The notes beneath the pieces were generated by a model. It did not search any database. It worked only from the letters and a program-made list of their open reading frames with translations, and had not been told where the DNA came from. A DNA stretch of 64,000 nucleotides from positions 310,001 to 374,000 of the forward strand of contig NZ_JYLO01000006.1 of NCBI RefSeq assembly GCF_001439845.1, read 5' to 3'. The DNA comes from Pseudomonas lactis (lineage in GTDB: Bacteria; Pseudomonadota; Gammaproteobacteria; Pseudomonadales; Pseudomonadaceae). The position numbers were made by a program, and so were the translations under genes. Each line of letters opens with the position of its first letter. Position 1 is the first letter of the stretch. This document shows positions 1 to 7,416 of this stretch, piece after piece.

Positions 1-68
1 GGGCGTGGTGTGTTCAGTAACCGTTCGAACGCCTTGGCGCTGGAAATTCTGCTCGTTGCAACGCCCAT
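1..68 (-). CDS. 5' end of an unidentified gene, cut by the window edge
   Basis: Reading the minus strand, an ATG at 68-66 is preceded by a purine-rich AAGGGGGGATC stretch that would serve as a ribosome binding site. It opens a frame that stays open to the window edge (22 codons, beginning MGVATSRISS). Nothing in these residues identifies a family. Its position, divergent from the importer operon, would suit a regulator or an unrelated neighbour. Confidence is low because so little is visible. Confidence 0.4.
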   Translation of the reverse strand, partial: MGVATSRISSAKAFERLLNTPR

Positions 69-354
69 GATGATCCCCCCTTCAAGACGCAGTCGTTTTT
101 CCCAACGCTAAGCCCGCAGATGTGTAGCGTCTACTGTCAACCTTCACAGGTCTGCCGTACCGCTGCGACCCATGAGAGTGCGCAGTAACAGCGCTGTGGG
201 GCCTTGAGTAGCAAGCCGTGGCAAAGATGCTGTCACGGCGTGGAATTATTCCAATCGTTATCTTGCTGATCTCTAACGACTTTCACCCCAGCATATTTTT
301 CCTTCAGGACCTGTGGCACACTTTCTGCTGTCTATTCCGTTGTTACATACCAAG

Positions 355-370
355 TTCCGGTATAGCGGAA
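355..370. promoter_or_regulatory. Palindromic operator candidate upstream of the importer operon
   Basis: The arms TTCCG and CGGAA flank GTATAG, so 14 of 16 positions are symmetric (TTCCGsTATAsCGGAA). It lies 25 bp before the start of the binding-protein gene and includes a TATA -10-like core. A further TTCCG at 335-339 pairs with CGGAAT at 366-371. Palindromes of this form are typical of IclR-family operators, and an IclR gene (3952-4716) lies in the same gene set, so I infer it as the regulator. The rest of the 69-394 stretch shows no gene I can support. Confidence 0.5.
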
Positions 371-394
371 TACACAATCCCTGGAGTGCTTGTC

Positions 395-1243
395 ATGCAT
401 CACCGACCTTCCGTATTCAAAGCGTGTGTTTTTCTCGTCGTTGCATCGGCTTCCCTCGCCAGCGTGGTGCAGGCGGCGGACAGCAAGCTTGATGATGTGC
501 TCAAGCGTGGGCACTTGATCGTAGGTACAGGCAGTACCAATGCGCCGTGGCACTTCCAGGGAGCGGATGGCAAGTTGCAGGGATTTGATATCGACATCGG
601 CCGCATCGTGGCCAAAGGCTTGTTCAATGACCCGAGCAAGGTGGAGTTTGTGGTGCAGTCGTCTGACGCACGTATTCCCAACCTGCTCACCGACAAGGTC
701 GACATGAGCTGCCAGTTCATTACTGTTACCGCCAGCCGTGCGCAGCAGGTGGCTTTTACCCTGCCGTACTACCGCGAAGGCGTCGGCCTGCTGCTGCCCA
801 ACAACAGCAAGTACAAGGAAATCGAAGACCTTCAAGCCGCAGGCGATGACGTTACTGTGGCCGTGCTGCAGAACGTGTATGCCGAAGAGCTGGTGCATCA
901 GGCGCTGCCCAAGGCCAAGGTCGACCAGTACGACAGCGTTGACCTGATGTACCAGGCCGTGAACTCAGGCCGCGCCGATGCCGCCGCCACCGACCAGTCT
1001 TCGGTCAAATACCTGATGGTGCAAAACCCCGGTCGTTATCGCAGCCCGACTTATGCCTGGAGCCCGCAAACCTACGCCTGCGCGGTCAAACGCGGCGACC
1101 AGGACTGGCTGAACTTCGTCAACACCGCTTTGCACGAAGCCATGACCGGTGTGGAGTTCCCCACCTACAAAGCCTCGTTCAAGCAGTGGTTCGGCGTGGA
1201 CCTGCCAGAACCGGCGATTGGTTTTCCCGTGGAATTCAAGTGA
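395..1243 (+). CDS. ABC transporter periplasmic substrate-binding protein (family 3)
   Basis: 282-residue periplasmic solute-binding protein. A signal peptide covers about residues 1-27 (basic start, hydrophobic core, VQA cleavage site), followed by the family 3 fold (GHLIVGTGSTNAPWHF; later GFDIDIGRIVAKGL). The frame extends upstream to 218, but the start at 395 gives a proper signal peptide and sits after CTGGAG. It is first in an operon with two permeases and an ATPase. The family binds polar amino acids. Given the dehydratase and KDG kinase downstream, I infer an amino sugar acid such as D-glucosaminate as ligand; this is not proven by sequence. Confidence 0.9.
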   Translation: MHHRPSVFKACVFLVVASASLASVVQAADSKLDDVLKRGHLIVGTGSTNAPWHFQGADGKLQGFDIDIGRIVAKGLFNDPSKVEFVVQSSDARIPNLLTDKVDMSCQFITVTASRAQQVAFTLPYYREGVGLLLPNNSKYKEIEDLQAAGDDVTVAVLQNVYAEELVHQALPKAKVDQYDSVDLMYQAVNSGRADAAATDQSSVKYLMVQNPGRYRSPTYAWSPQTYACAVKRGDQDWLNFVNTALHEAMTGVEFPTYKASFKQWFGVDLPEPAIGFPVEFK

Positions 1244-1255
1244 CCCGCAACAATA

Positions 1256-1277
1256 GGGGCGTGCCTGAACACGCCCC
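1256..1277 (+). promoter_or_regulatory. Intercistronic hairpin after the binding-protein gene
   Basis: GGGGCGTG and CACGCCCC form a perfect 8-bp stem around CCTGAA, between the binding-protein stop and the first permease. There is no U-tract, so it is more likely an mRNA-stabilising or attenuating hairpin than a terminator. Such hairpins commonly keep binding-protein levels above permease levels. Confidence 0.55.
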
Positions 1278-1295
1278 CTTCAGGTGCTGCTGACC

Positions 1296-1958
1296 ATGAA
1301 CTATCAGTTGAACTTTGCCGCCGTCTGGCGTGATTTCGACACCTTGCTGGCAGGACTGGGCCTGGGCCTGCAGTTGGCGTTGCTGTCGATCGCCATCGGC
1401 TGCGTGATCGGCCTGTTGATGGCGTTTGCCATGCTCTCCAGGCACCGCGCGTTGCGTATTTTTGCCTCGGTGTATGTGACGGTGGTGCGCAATACCCCGA
1501 TCCTGGTGTTGATCCTGTTGATCTACTTCGCCTTGCCCTCCCTGGGCATTCGGCTGGACAAGATTCCCTCGTTCATCATCACCCTGTCGCTGTATGCCGG
1601 TGCCTACCTCACCGAAGTGTTCCGCGCAGGCCTGGTGAATATTCCCAAGGGCTTGCGTGAAGCCGGCCTGGCCATCGGCCTGGGCGAATGGCGGATCCGC
1701 GCTTACATCACCGTGCCGGTGATGCTGCGCAACGTGCTGCCGGCGCTGTCGAACAACTTTATCTCGCTGTTCAAGGACACCTCCCTGGCCGCTGCGATCG
1801 CGGTGCCGGAGCTGACCTATTACGCCCGCAAGATCAACGTCGAAAGCTACCGGGTGATTGAAACCTGGCTGGTCACGACCGCGCTCTACGTGGCTGCCTG
1901 TTACCTGATTGCCATGCTGCTCCGTTACCTGGAACAGCGTTTGGCGATCCGTCGTTAA
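1296..1958 (+). CDS. Polar amino acid ABC transporter permease (first)
   Basis: 220-residue inner-membrane permease of the HisM/GlnP type. Hydrophobic segments run through the protein, and the cytoplasmic coupling loop (REAGLAIGLGEWR) that contacts the ATPase is present. An upstream GTG at 1284 is in frame, but ATG 1296 gives the usual family N-terminus (MNYQLNF). It lies 12 bp before the second permease. Paired permeases of equal length are normal for this importer class. Confidence 0.9.
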   Translation: MNYQLNFAAVWRDFDTLLAGLGLGLQLALLSIAIGCVIGLLMAFAMLSRHRALRIFASVYVTVVRNTPILVLILLIYFALPSLGIRLDKIPSFIITLSLYAGAYLTEVFRAGLVNIPKGLREAGLAIGLGEWRIRAYITVPVMLRNVLPALSNNFISLFKDTSLAAAIAVPELTYYARKINVESYRVIETWLVTTALYVAACYLIAMLLRYLEQRLAIRR

Positions 1959-1970
1959 GGAAGGGGTTGC

Positions 1971-2633
1971 ATGTACGAATCCCCCAGTTGGCTGCATGAA
2001 TTGTGGATCGCCCGCGAAACGCTTTGGGCTGGCTTCCAGGCCAGTGTGGCGGTCTCGGCGCTGGCGATTATCTTTGGCACCCTGATCGGCATCGTCGCCG
2101 GGTTGATCCTCACCTACGGCAAATTCTGGATGCGCGCGCCGTTCCGTCTGTACGTCGATTTGATCCGTGGCACGCCGGTGTTTGTGCTGGTGTTGGCGTG
2201 TTTCTACATGCTGCCGGCCCTTGGCTGGCAAATCAGTGCGTTTCAGGCCGGTGCGGTTGGGCTGACCTTGTTCTGTGGCTCCCATGTGTCGGAAATCGTG
2301 CGCGGCGCGCTGCAAGCCATTCCCCGTGGGCAACTTGAAGCGGGCAAGGCGATTGGCCTGACGTTTTATCAGTCCCTGGGCTATGTGCTGTTGCCCCAGG
2401 CGCTGCGGCAGATCCTGCCGACCTGGGTCAACTCCTCCACGGAAATCGTCAAGGCTTCCACCTTGCTGTCGGTGATCGGCGTGGCGGAATTGCTGCTCAG
2501 TACCCAGCAGGTGATCGCGCGCACCTTCATGACCCTGGAGTTCTACCTGTTCGCCGGGTTTCTGTTCTTTGTCATCAACTACGCCATCGAATTATTCGGG
2601 CGCTACATTGAAAAGCGGGTGGCCTTGCCATGA
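1971..2633 (+). CDS. Polar amino acid ABC transporter permease (second)
   Basis: 220-residue partner permease with the coupling loop [13 protein letters not shown] and several predicted membrane spans. A clear AAGGAAGGGG sequence precedes ATG 1971. Its last codons overlap the ATPase start (ATGA at 2630), which indicates translational coupling. It forms the membrane channel with the preceding permease. Confidence 0.9.
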   Translation: MYESPSWLHELWIARETLWAGFQASVAVSALAIIFGTLIGIVAGLILTYGKFWMRAPFRLYVDLIRGTPVFVLVLACFYMLPALGWQISAFQAGAVGLTLFCGSHVSEIVRGALQAIPRGQLEAGKAIGLTFYQSLGYVLLPQALRQILPTWVNSSTEIVKASTLLSVIGVAELLLSTQQVIARTFMTLEFYLFAGFLFFVINYAIELFGRYIEKRVALP

Positions 2634-3412
2634 ATCAAGCTCAAACCAACCCAGCGCTGCTGGACATTCGTGGCCTGCGTAAACAATACGGCCAGGTGGA
2701 AGTGCTCAAGGGCGTCGACCTGTCCATGCAGCGCGGCAATGTGGTGACGTTGATCGGATCCAGCGGTTCGGGCAAGACCACTTTGCTGCGCTGCGTGAAC
2801 CTGCTGGAGGAGTTCCAGGGCGGGCAGATCACCCTGGACGGCGAGTCCATCGGCTACAGCGATGTTGGCGGCAAGCGCGTACGCCACCCGGAGCGGGTGA
2901 TCGCCCAGCACCGCGCAATGACCGGCATGGCGTTCCAGCAATTCAACCTGTTCCCGCACCTGACCGCGCTGCAGAACGTTACCCTCGGCTTGCTCAAGGT
3001 CAAGAAAATGGGCAAGGATGAAGCGGTAGCCCTGGCCGAAAAATGGCTGGACCGCGTCGGCCTGCTGGAGCGCCGCAATCACTTTCCCGGTCAATTGTCC
3101 GGCGGCCAGCAACAGCGCGTGGCCATTGCCCGCGCCATCGCCATGAACCCCAGCCTGATGTTGTTCGACGAAGTCACCTCAGCCCTCGACCCCGAGTTGG
3201 TGGGCGAAGTGCTCAGCGTGATCAAGGGGCTGGCGGAGGAGGGCATGACCATGTTGTTGGTCACCCACGAAATGCGCTTTGCTTATGAAGTCTCGGACCA
3301 GATCGTGTTCATGAACCAGGGCCGCATTGAAGAGCAGGGCAGCGCGAAGGACATCTTCGAACGGCCGCAGTCGCCGCGACTGGCGGAATTTCTCAAGAAC
3401 ATTCGTTTTTAA
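2630..3412 (+). CDS. Polar amino acid ABC transporter ATP-binding protein
   Basis: 260-residue ATPase subunit. Walker A is GSSGSGKT at residues 43-50, the ABC signature is LSGGQQQR near residue 157, and Walker B is [12 protein letters not shown] followed by the switch histidine in LVTHEMRF. It couples ATP hydrolysis to uptake through the two upstream permeases. Length and motifs are intact. It is followed 15 bp later by the RidA gene, so the four transporter genes and RidA probably form one transcript. Confidence 0.93.
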   Translation: MNQAQTNPALLDIRGLRKQYGQVEVLKGVDLSMQRGNVVTLIGSSGSGKTTLLRCVNLLEEFQGGQITLDGESIGYSDVGGKRVRHPERVIAQHRAMTGMAFQQFNLFPHLTALQNVTLGLLKVKKMGKDEAVALAEKWLDRVGLLERRNHFPGQLSGGQQQRVAIARAIAMNPSLMLFDEVTSALDPELVGEVLSVIKGLAEEGMTMLLVTHEMRFAYEVSDQIVFMNQGRIEEQGSAKDIFERPQSPRLAEFLKNIRF

Positions 3413-3427
3413 CAAGGAGCAACTTTT

Positions 3428-3817
3428 ATGAGCATTACTCGTTACGGCACCGGCAGCACCGCAGGTGGCGGCCAGCCACGCCCGTTCGCCCGCGCCGTGG
3501 AAGCCGATGGCTGGCTGTATGTGTCGGGCCAGGTGCCTGCGGTGGACGGTGAAATCATCAATGGTGGCATCATTGAGCAAACCCGCCAGACGATGCGCAA
3601 CGTGGTGGCGATCCTCGAAGAAGCCGGCTACGAGCTCAAGGATGTGGTGCGGGTGGGTGTATGGCTGGAAGACCCACGGGACTTCTGGAGTTTCAACAAG
3701 GTGTTCGGTGAATACTTCACCCCGGAACACGCCCCGGCGCGCGCCTGCGTGCAGGCCAACATGATGGTCGATTGCAAGGTCGAGATCGATTGCGTGGCCT
3801 ACAAGAAAAAGGCCTAA
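3428..3817 (+). CDS. RidA/YjgF family enamine/imine deaminase
   Basis: 129-residue RidA-family protein with typical motifs (GWLYVSGQVPAVDG; later ARACVQANMMVDCKVEIDC). RidA proteins hydrolyse reactive enamine/imine intermediates released by PLP-dependent dehydratases, giving the 2-keto acid and ammonia. A PLP dehydratase of the D-serine dehydratase-like family lies at 4726-5934, which gives this copy an obvious local role. AAGGAG precedes the start. Confidence 0.88.
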   Translation: MSITRYGTGSTAGGGQPRPFARAVEADGWLYVSGQVPAVDGEIINGGIIEQTRQTMRNVVAILEEAGYELKDVVRVGVWLEDPRDFWSFNKVFGEYFTPEHAPARACVQANMMVDCKVEIDCVAYKKKA

Positions 3818-3820
3818 CTG

Positions 3821-3928
3821 ATCATTCCCACGCTCTGCGTGGGAATACCGCCTTGGACGCTCTGCGTCCGCGCTTGTGACGCAGAGCGTCACCGCATGCA
3901 TTCCCACGCAGAGCGTGGGAACGATCAT
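3821..3928. repeat. REP-type palindromic repeat, class A (copy 1)
   Basis: Two outward palindromic units (TTCCCACGCTCTGCGTGGGAA and its mirror CGCAGAGCGTGGGAACGATC) flank a GACGCTCTGCGTC-like inner palindrome. It recurs at 6974-7080 and 12062-12168. It lies between the RidA and iclR genes and may uncouple them transcriptionally. Confidence 0.85.
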
Positions 3929-3951
3929 CTGGAACGGGACCGAGTACTGCC

Positions 3952-4716
3952 ATGACCGAAGACACCATCAAACGCCGCGCCAAAGGCCTGGACCGTGCGT
4001 TCGATATCCTCGATTTTCTCAAGGAAATCGGCCAGCCCCTGCGCCCGAATGATATTGCCAGCGGCATTGGCAGCCCCAAATCCACGGTCTACGAACTGGT
4101 GGCGTCGTTGCTGGAGCGGCGCATCCTGGAGACCGTGGGCAAGGACGGCCACGTGTACCTGGGCCGGCAGCTGTATTTCCTCGGCCAGGCACACTTGCGT
4201 CACTTCGACCTGACCCGCGAGGCCGACCACGCCTTGCAGGAGATCGTCAGCCAGACCCACGAAACCGCGCAGATGTGCCTGCTCAACGGGCGCAAATACA
4301 CGGTGGCGCTGATGCGCGAGGGCCAGCGGCATTTCCGTATTTCTTCGGATATCGGCGAAAACGCGCCCATTCCGTGGACCGCCTCGGGGCGCTTGTTGCT
4401 GGGGCATTTGAGCGACCGGCAGATCGTCGACCTGATCGACCCCGACGATTTCATCCTGCCGGACGGCCTGCGCCTGCCGCTGGACACGTTCCTGGCGCAG
4501 ATCCGCCAGGCCAGCCTCGATGGGTTCTTCTCCTTCGACAGTGTGGCCGACACCTTCACCCATTGCTTTGCCGCCCCGGTGCGCGATGCCCAGGGCATCA
4601 GCATCGCGACCCTGTGCATCGTCGCCCCCCGGGCCGATGCCAGCAAAAACTACCACGACTATCGCCGGGTACTGATCGACAGCGCCAACAGCCTGGCCCG
4701 GCGCATCAACGAATAG
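3952..4716 (+). CDS. IclR family transcriptional regulator
   Basis: 254-residue IclR-type regulator. The N-terminal winged helix covers about residues 8-70 (LDRAFDILDFLKEIGQPLRP, then GIGSPKSTVYELVASL), followed by the effector-binding domain. It lies between the importer/RidA genes and the dehydratase/kinase genes, so it most likely responds to the imported substrate or its keto acid. The palindrome at 355-370 is a candidate target. Confidence 0.9.
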   Translation: MTEDTIKRRAKGLDRAFDILDFLKEIGQPLRPNDIASGIGSPKSTVYELVASLLERRILETVGKDGHVYLGRQLYFLGQAHLRHFDLTREADHALQEIVSQTHETAQMCLLNGRKYTVALMREGQRHFRISSDIGENAPIPWTASGRLLLGHLSDRQIVDLIDPDDFILPDGLRLPLDTFLAQIRQASLDGFFSFDSVADTFTHCFAAPVRDAQGISIATLCIVAPRADASKNYHDYRRVLIDSANSLARRINE

Positions 4717-4725
4717 GAGTTTTCC

Positions 4726-5934
4726 ATGTCTGCCCTCAACGCCGTTGAAAAAGGTGCCGCCGCCGTCGGTGCTCATTTGGTTCGCGATGTCAGCCTGCCG
4801 GCCCTGGTGCTGCACCGTGACGCCCTGGAACATAACATCCGCTGGATGCAGGACTTTGTCCGCAGCAGCGGCGCCGAGCTGGCGCCCCACGGCAAGACCA
4901 GCATGATGCCCGCGCTGTTCCAGCGCCAGATCGCCGCCGGTGCCTGGGGCATCACCCTGGCTACCGCCGTGCAGACCCGTGCCGCCTACGCCAGCGGCGT
5001 GCGTCGTGTGCTGATGGCCAACCAGTTGGTGGGCGCGCCGAACATGGCCTTGATCGCCGACCTGCTGGCCGATAAGGATTTTGACTTCCATTGCATGGTC
5101 GATCACCCGGACAACGTTGCCGACCTGGGCCTGTTCTTCGCCGCCCGTGGCCAGCGCCTCAATGTGATGATCGAGTACGGCGTGGTCGGTGGCCGCTGCG
5201 GTTGCCGCAGCGAGCAAGAGGTGCGTGAGCTGGCCAAGGCGATCAAAGCCCAACCGGCATTGGCCCTCACCGGTATCGAGGGTTACGAAGGGGTGATTCA
5301 CGGCGAGCACGCCATCAGTGGCATTCGCGCCTTCGCCGCCAGCCTGGTGAGCCTGGCGGTCGAGCTGCAAGACAGCGGCCTGTTCGACCTGCCCAAGCCG
5401 ATCATCACCGCATCGGGCTCGGCCTGGTACGACCTGATCGCCGAGTCGTTCGAGACGCAGAACGCCGCCGGCCGCTTCCTCAGCGTGTTACGCCCTGGCA
5501 GTTACGTGGCCCACGACCATGGCATCTACAAAGAAGCGCAGTGCTGCGTACTCGAACGCCGCAGCGACCTCAACGAGGGCCTGCGCCCGGCAATGGAAGT
5601 CTGGGCGCACGTGCAGTCGCTGCCGGAGCCTGGTTTTGCGGTGGTTGCCCTGGGCAAGCGTGATGTGGCCTACGACGCCGGTTTGCCGGTGCCGCTCAAG
5701 CGCTACAAGGCCGGGATCGTGCCTGCGCAAGGGGATGATGTGAGCGGGTGCAAGGTCACGGCGGTGATGGACCAGCATGCGTTCATGACCGTGGCGCCGG
5801 GAGTGGAATTGCGCATTGGCGACATTATTTCGTTTGGTACGTCCCACCCTTGCCTGACCTTTGACAAGTGGCAGGTGGGCTGCCTGGTGGATGAGCAGTT
5901 GCAGGTGGTTGAGTCTCTGCGTACCTGCTTCTAG
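4726..5934 (+). CDS. PLP-dependent D-amino acid dehydratase, probable D-glucosaminate dehydratase
   Basis: 402-residue fold-type III PLP enzyme of the D-serine dehydratase/D-threonine aldolase family. The PLP lysine is K57 in PHGKT. The C-terminal D-serine-dehydratase-like domain holds the metal-site motif SHPCLTFDKW and HDHGIY. Automatic pipelines call such proteins amino acid deaminases. D-glucosaminate dehydratase, which yields 2-keto-3-deoxygluconate and ammonia, was described from P. fluorescens, and the next gene is KDG kinase, so I infer that activity. Other D-amino acids remain possible. Confidence 0.85.
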   Translation: MSALNAVEKGAAAVGAHLVRDVSLPALVLHRDALEHNIRWMQDFVRSSGAELAPHGKTSMMPALFQRQIAAGAWGITLATAVQTRAAYASGVRRVLMANQLVGAPNMALIADLLADKDFDFHCMVDHPDNVADLGLFFAARGQRLNVMIEYGVVGGRCGCRSEQEVRELAKAIKAQPALALTGIEGYEGVIHGEHAISGIRAFAASLVSLAVELQDSGLFDLPKPIITASGSAWYDLIAESFETQNAAGRFLSVLRPGSYVAHDHGIYKEAQCCVLERRSDLNEGLRPAMEVWAHVQSLPEPGFAVVALGKRDVAYDAGLPVPLKRYKAGIVPAQGDDVSGCKVTAVMDQHAFMTVAPGVELRIGDIISFGTSHPCLTFDKWQVGCLVDEQLQVVESLRTCF

Positions 5935-5944
5935 ACCGCGTCGC

Positions 5945-6034
5945 GGCTATCGCAGGCAAGCCAGCTCCCACATTCGACTGCATTCCTCCAGTTGGAATAG
6001 GGTCAACTGTGGGAGCGGGCTTGCCCGCGATGGG
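5945..6034. repeat. REPIN, inverted REP pair
   Basis: An inverted pair of GTGGGAGCKGGCTTGCCYGCGA-type REP units (CGCAGGCAAGCCAGCTCCCAC, then GTGGGAGCGGGCTTGCCCGC) fills the gap between the dehydratase and kinase genes. This is the usual mobile REPIN arrangement of fluorescent pseudomonads. Confidence 0.85.
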
Positions 6035-6062
6035 GCCCTCCAGCACACCTGAGAACTTTGCC

Positions 6063-6968
6063 ATGAACACCCACCCCCACATCGCCCTCATCGGCGAATG
6101 CATGATCGAACTGCAACACCGCGCCGACGGCAGCCTGCACCAGAGCTTCGGCGGCGATACCCTGAACACCGCGGTGTACCTGCGCCGCGAACTGGGCGAG
6201 GTCGGCAGCGTTGACTACGTCACCGCCCTGGGCGATGACAGCTTCAGCGATGCCATGTGTGAGCATTGGCACGCCGAAGGCCTTGGCCTGGGGATGGTCC
6301 AGCGCCTGCCAGGGCGCCTGCCGGGCTTGTACTGCATCCAGACTGATGCCCAGGGCGAACGTAAATTCCTCTACTGGCGCAACGAAGCGGCCGTGCGCGA
6401 CTGCTTTACCACACCGGCCGCCGAGCCGGTCCTGGCGGCCTTGCCGGGCTATGACGTGGTGTATTTGAGCGGCATTACCCTGGCGGTGCTGGGAGATATC
6501 GGACGTGAGCGCTTGCTGCAGGCGCTGATCGAAGTCCGCCAGCGCGGCGCCAAGGTGGTGTTCGATAACAACTACCGGCCACGGCTGTGGGCCGATGTGC
6601 AAGCGGCCCGCGAGGCGTATCGCCGGGTGTTGGCTGAAGTGGACATTGCCTTGCTCACCGAGGATGACGAACGCGCGTTGTTTGGTTATGAGGATAGCGA
6701 GCAGGTGTTTGCGGCGTACCCGTCGATTGCAGAAGTGGTGCTCAAGCGGGGAGCGGATGCGTGCCTGATTCGTTGCGCGGGCGAGCGCTTTGCGGTGCCG
6801 GCGTTGAAGGTGGAGAAGGTGGTGGACACCACGGCGGCGGGGGATTCGTTCAGTGCGGCGTATTTGGCCAGTCGGCTCAAGGGTGGCTCGCCGCAAGAGG
6901 CTGCATTGGCGGGGCATCGGTTGGCGAGCCGGGTGATTCAGGTGCCGGGGGCTCTGATACCGAGATGA
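6063..6968 (+). CDS. kdgK: 2-keto-3-deoxygluconate kinase (PfkB family)
   Basis: 301-residue PfkB-family sugar kinase. It begins IALIGECMIEL, has the substrate region GGDTLNTAVYL, and carries the C-terminal catalytic motif DTTAAGDSF (anion hole and catalytic Asp). KDG kinases phosphorylate 2-keto-3-deoxygluconate to KDPG for the Entner-Doudoroff aldolase. The frame is open from 6009, but ATG 6063 starts the conserved N-terminus. Its neighbour is the probable D-glucosaminate dehydratase, whose product would be its substrate. Confidence 0.85.
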   Translation: MNTHPHIALIGECMIELQHRADGSLHQSFGGDTLNTAVYLRRELGEVGSVDYVTALGDDSFSDAMCEHWHAEGLGLGMVQRLPGRLPGLYCIQTDAQGERKFLYWRNEAAVRDCFTTPAAEPVLAALPGYDVVYLSGITLAVLGDIGRERLLQALIEVRQRGAKVVFDNNYRPRLWADVQAAREAYRRVLAEVDIALLTEDDERALFGYEDSEQVFAAYPSIAEVVLKRGADACLIRCAGERFAVPALKVEKVVDTTAAGDSFSAAYLASRLKGGSPQEAALAGHRLASRVIQVPGALIPR

Positions 6969-6973
6969 TCACT

Positions 6974-7080
6974 GATCGTTCCCACGCTCTGCGTGGGAGC
7001 GCAGCCCGGGACGCTCCGCGTCCCAGAAACGGACGCAGAGCGTCCAGTGAGGCATTCCCACGCAGAGCGTAGGAACGATC
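6974..7080. repeat. REP-type palindromic repeat, class A (copy 2)
   Basis: Same architecture as 3821-3928: GATCGTTCCCACGCTCTGCG on the left and its mirror on the right, around GACGCTCCGCGTCC and GGACGCAGAGCGTCC. It lies between convergent kdgK and the parvulin gene, where it can form strong hairpins on both transcripts. Confidence 0.85.
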
Positions 7081-7097
7081 GGACTGAAGCCATCCAC

Positions 7098-7373
7098 TCA
7101 ATCGCGGTAAAACACCTGCACCAAGTGATAGCCAAACTTGCTCTTGATCGGCCCGTGCACCACCTTCACCGGCTTCTTGAAGATCACCGCATCAATCGCC
7201 CCCACCATCTGCCCGGGCCGCACTTCGCCCAGGTCACCGCCACGTTTGCCCGACGGGCAGGTGGAGTACTTCTTGGCCAGCACATCAAAGGCTTCGCCCT
7301 TGGCAATGCGCTGCTTGAGTTGTTCGGCTTCTTCGCTGGTTTTCACCAGGATATGACGGGCTTGGGCTTTCAT
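7098..7373 (-). CDS. Parvulin-type peptidyl-prolyl cis-trans isomerase
   Basis: 91-residue single-domain parvulin (PpiC-like). It begins ARHILVKTSEEA, continues with YSTCPSGKRGGDLG, and ends KFGYHLVQV, all diagnostic of rotamase parvulins. There is no signal peptide, so it should be cytoplasmic. A divergent paralogue lies at 21710-21991. It acts in proline isomerisation during folding; specific clients cannot be read from sequence. Confidence 0.9.
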   Translation of the reverse strand: MKAQARHILVKTSEEAEQLKQRIAKGEAFDVLAKKYSTCPSGKRGGDLGEVRPGQMVGAIDAVIFKKPVKVVHGPIKSKFGYHLVQVFYRD

Positions 7374-7416
7374 GGGGCTCTACCAGCTGTGCGACGGCGC
7401 GCGATTATGCCTGAAC

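Noticed and set aside
218..394. N-terminal extension of the first binding protein
   Set aside because: Would place 59 residues before a good signal peptide and crosses the operator-like palindrome.
3925..5370. 481-codon minus-strand frame
   Set aside because: Antisense to the IclR and dehydratase genes; composition (His, Gln, Arg rich) is that of a high-GC shadow frame.
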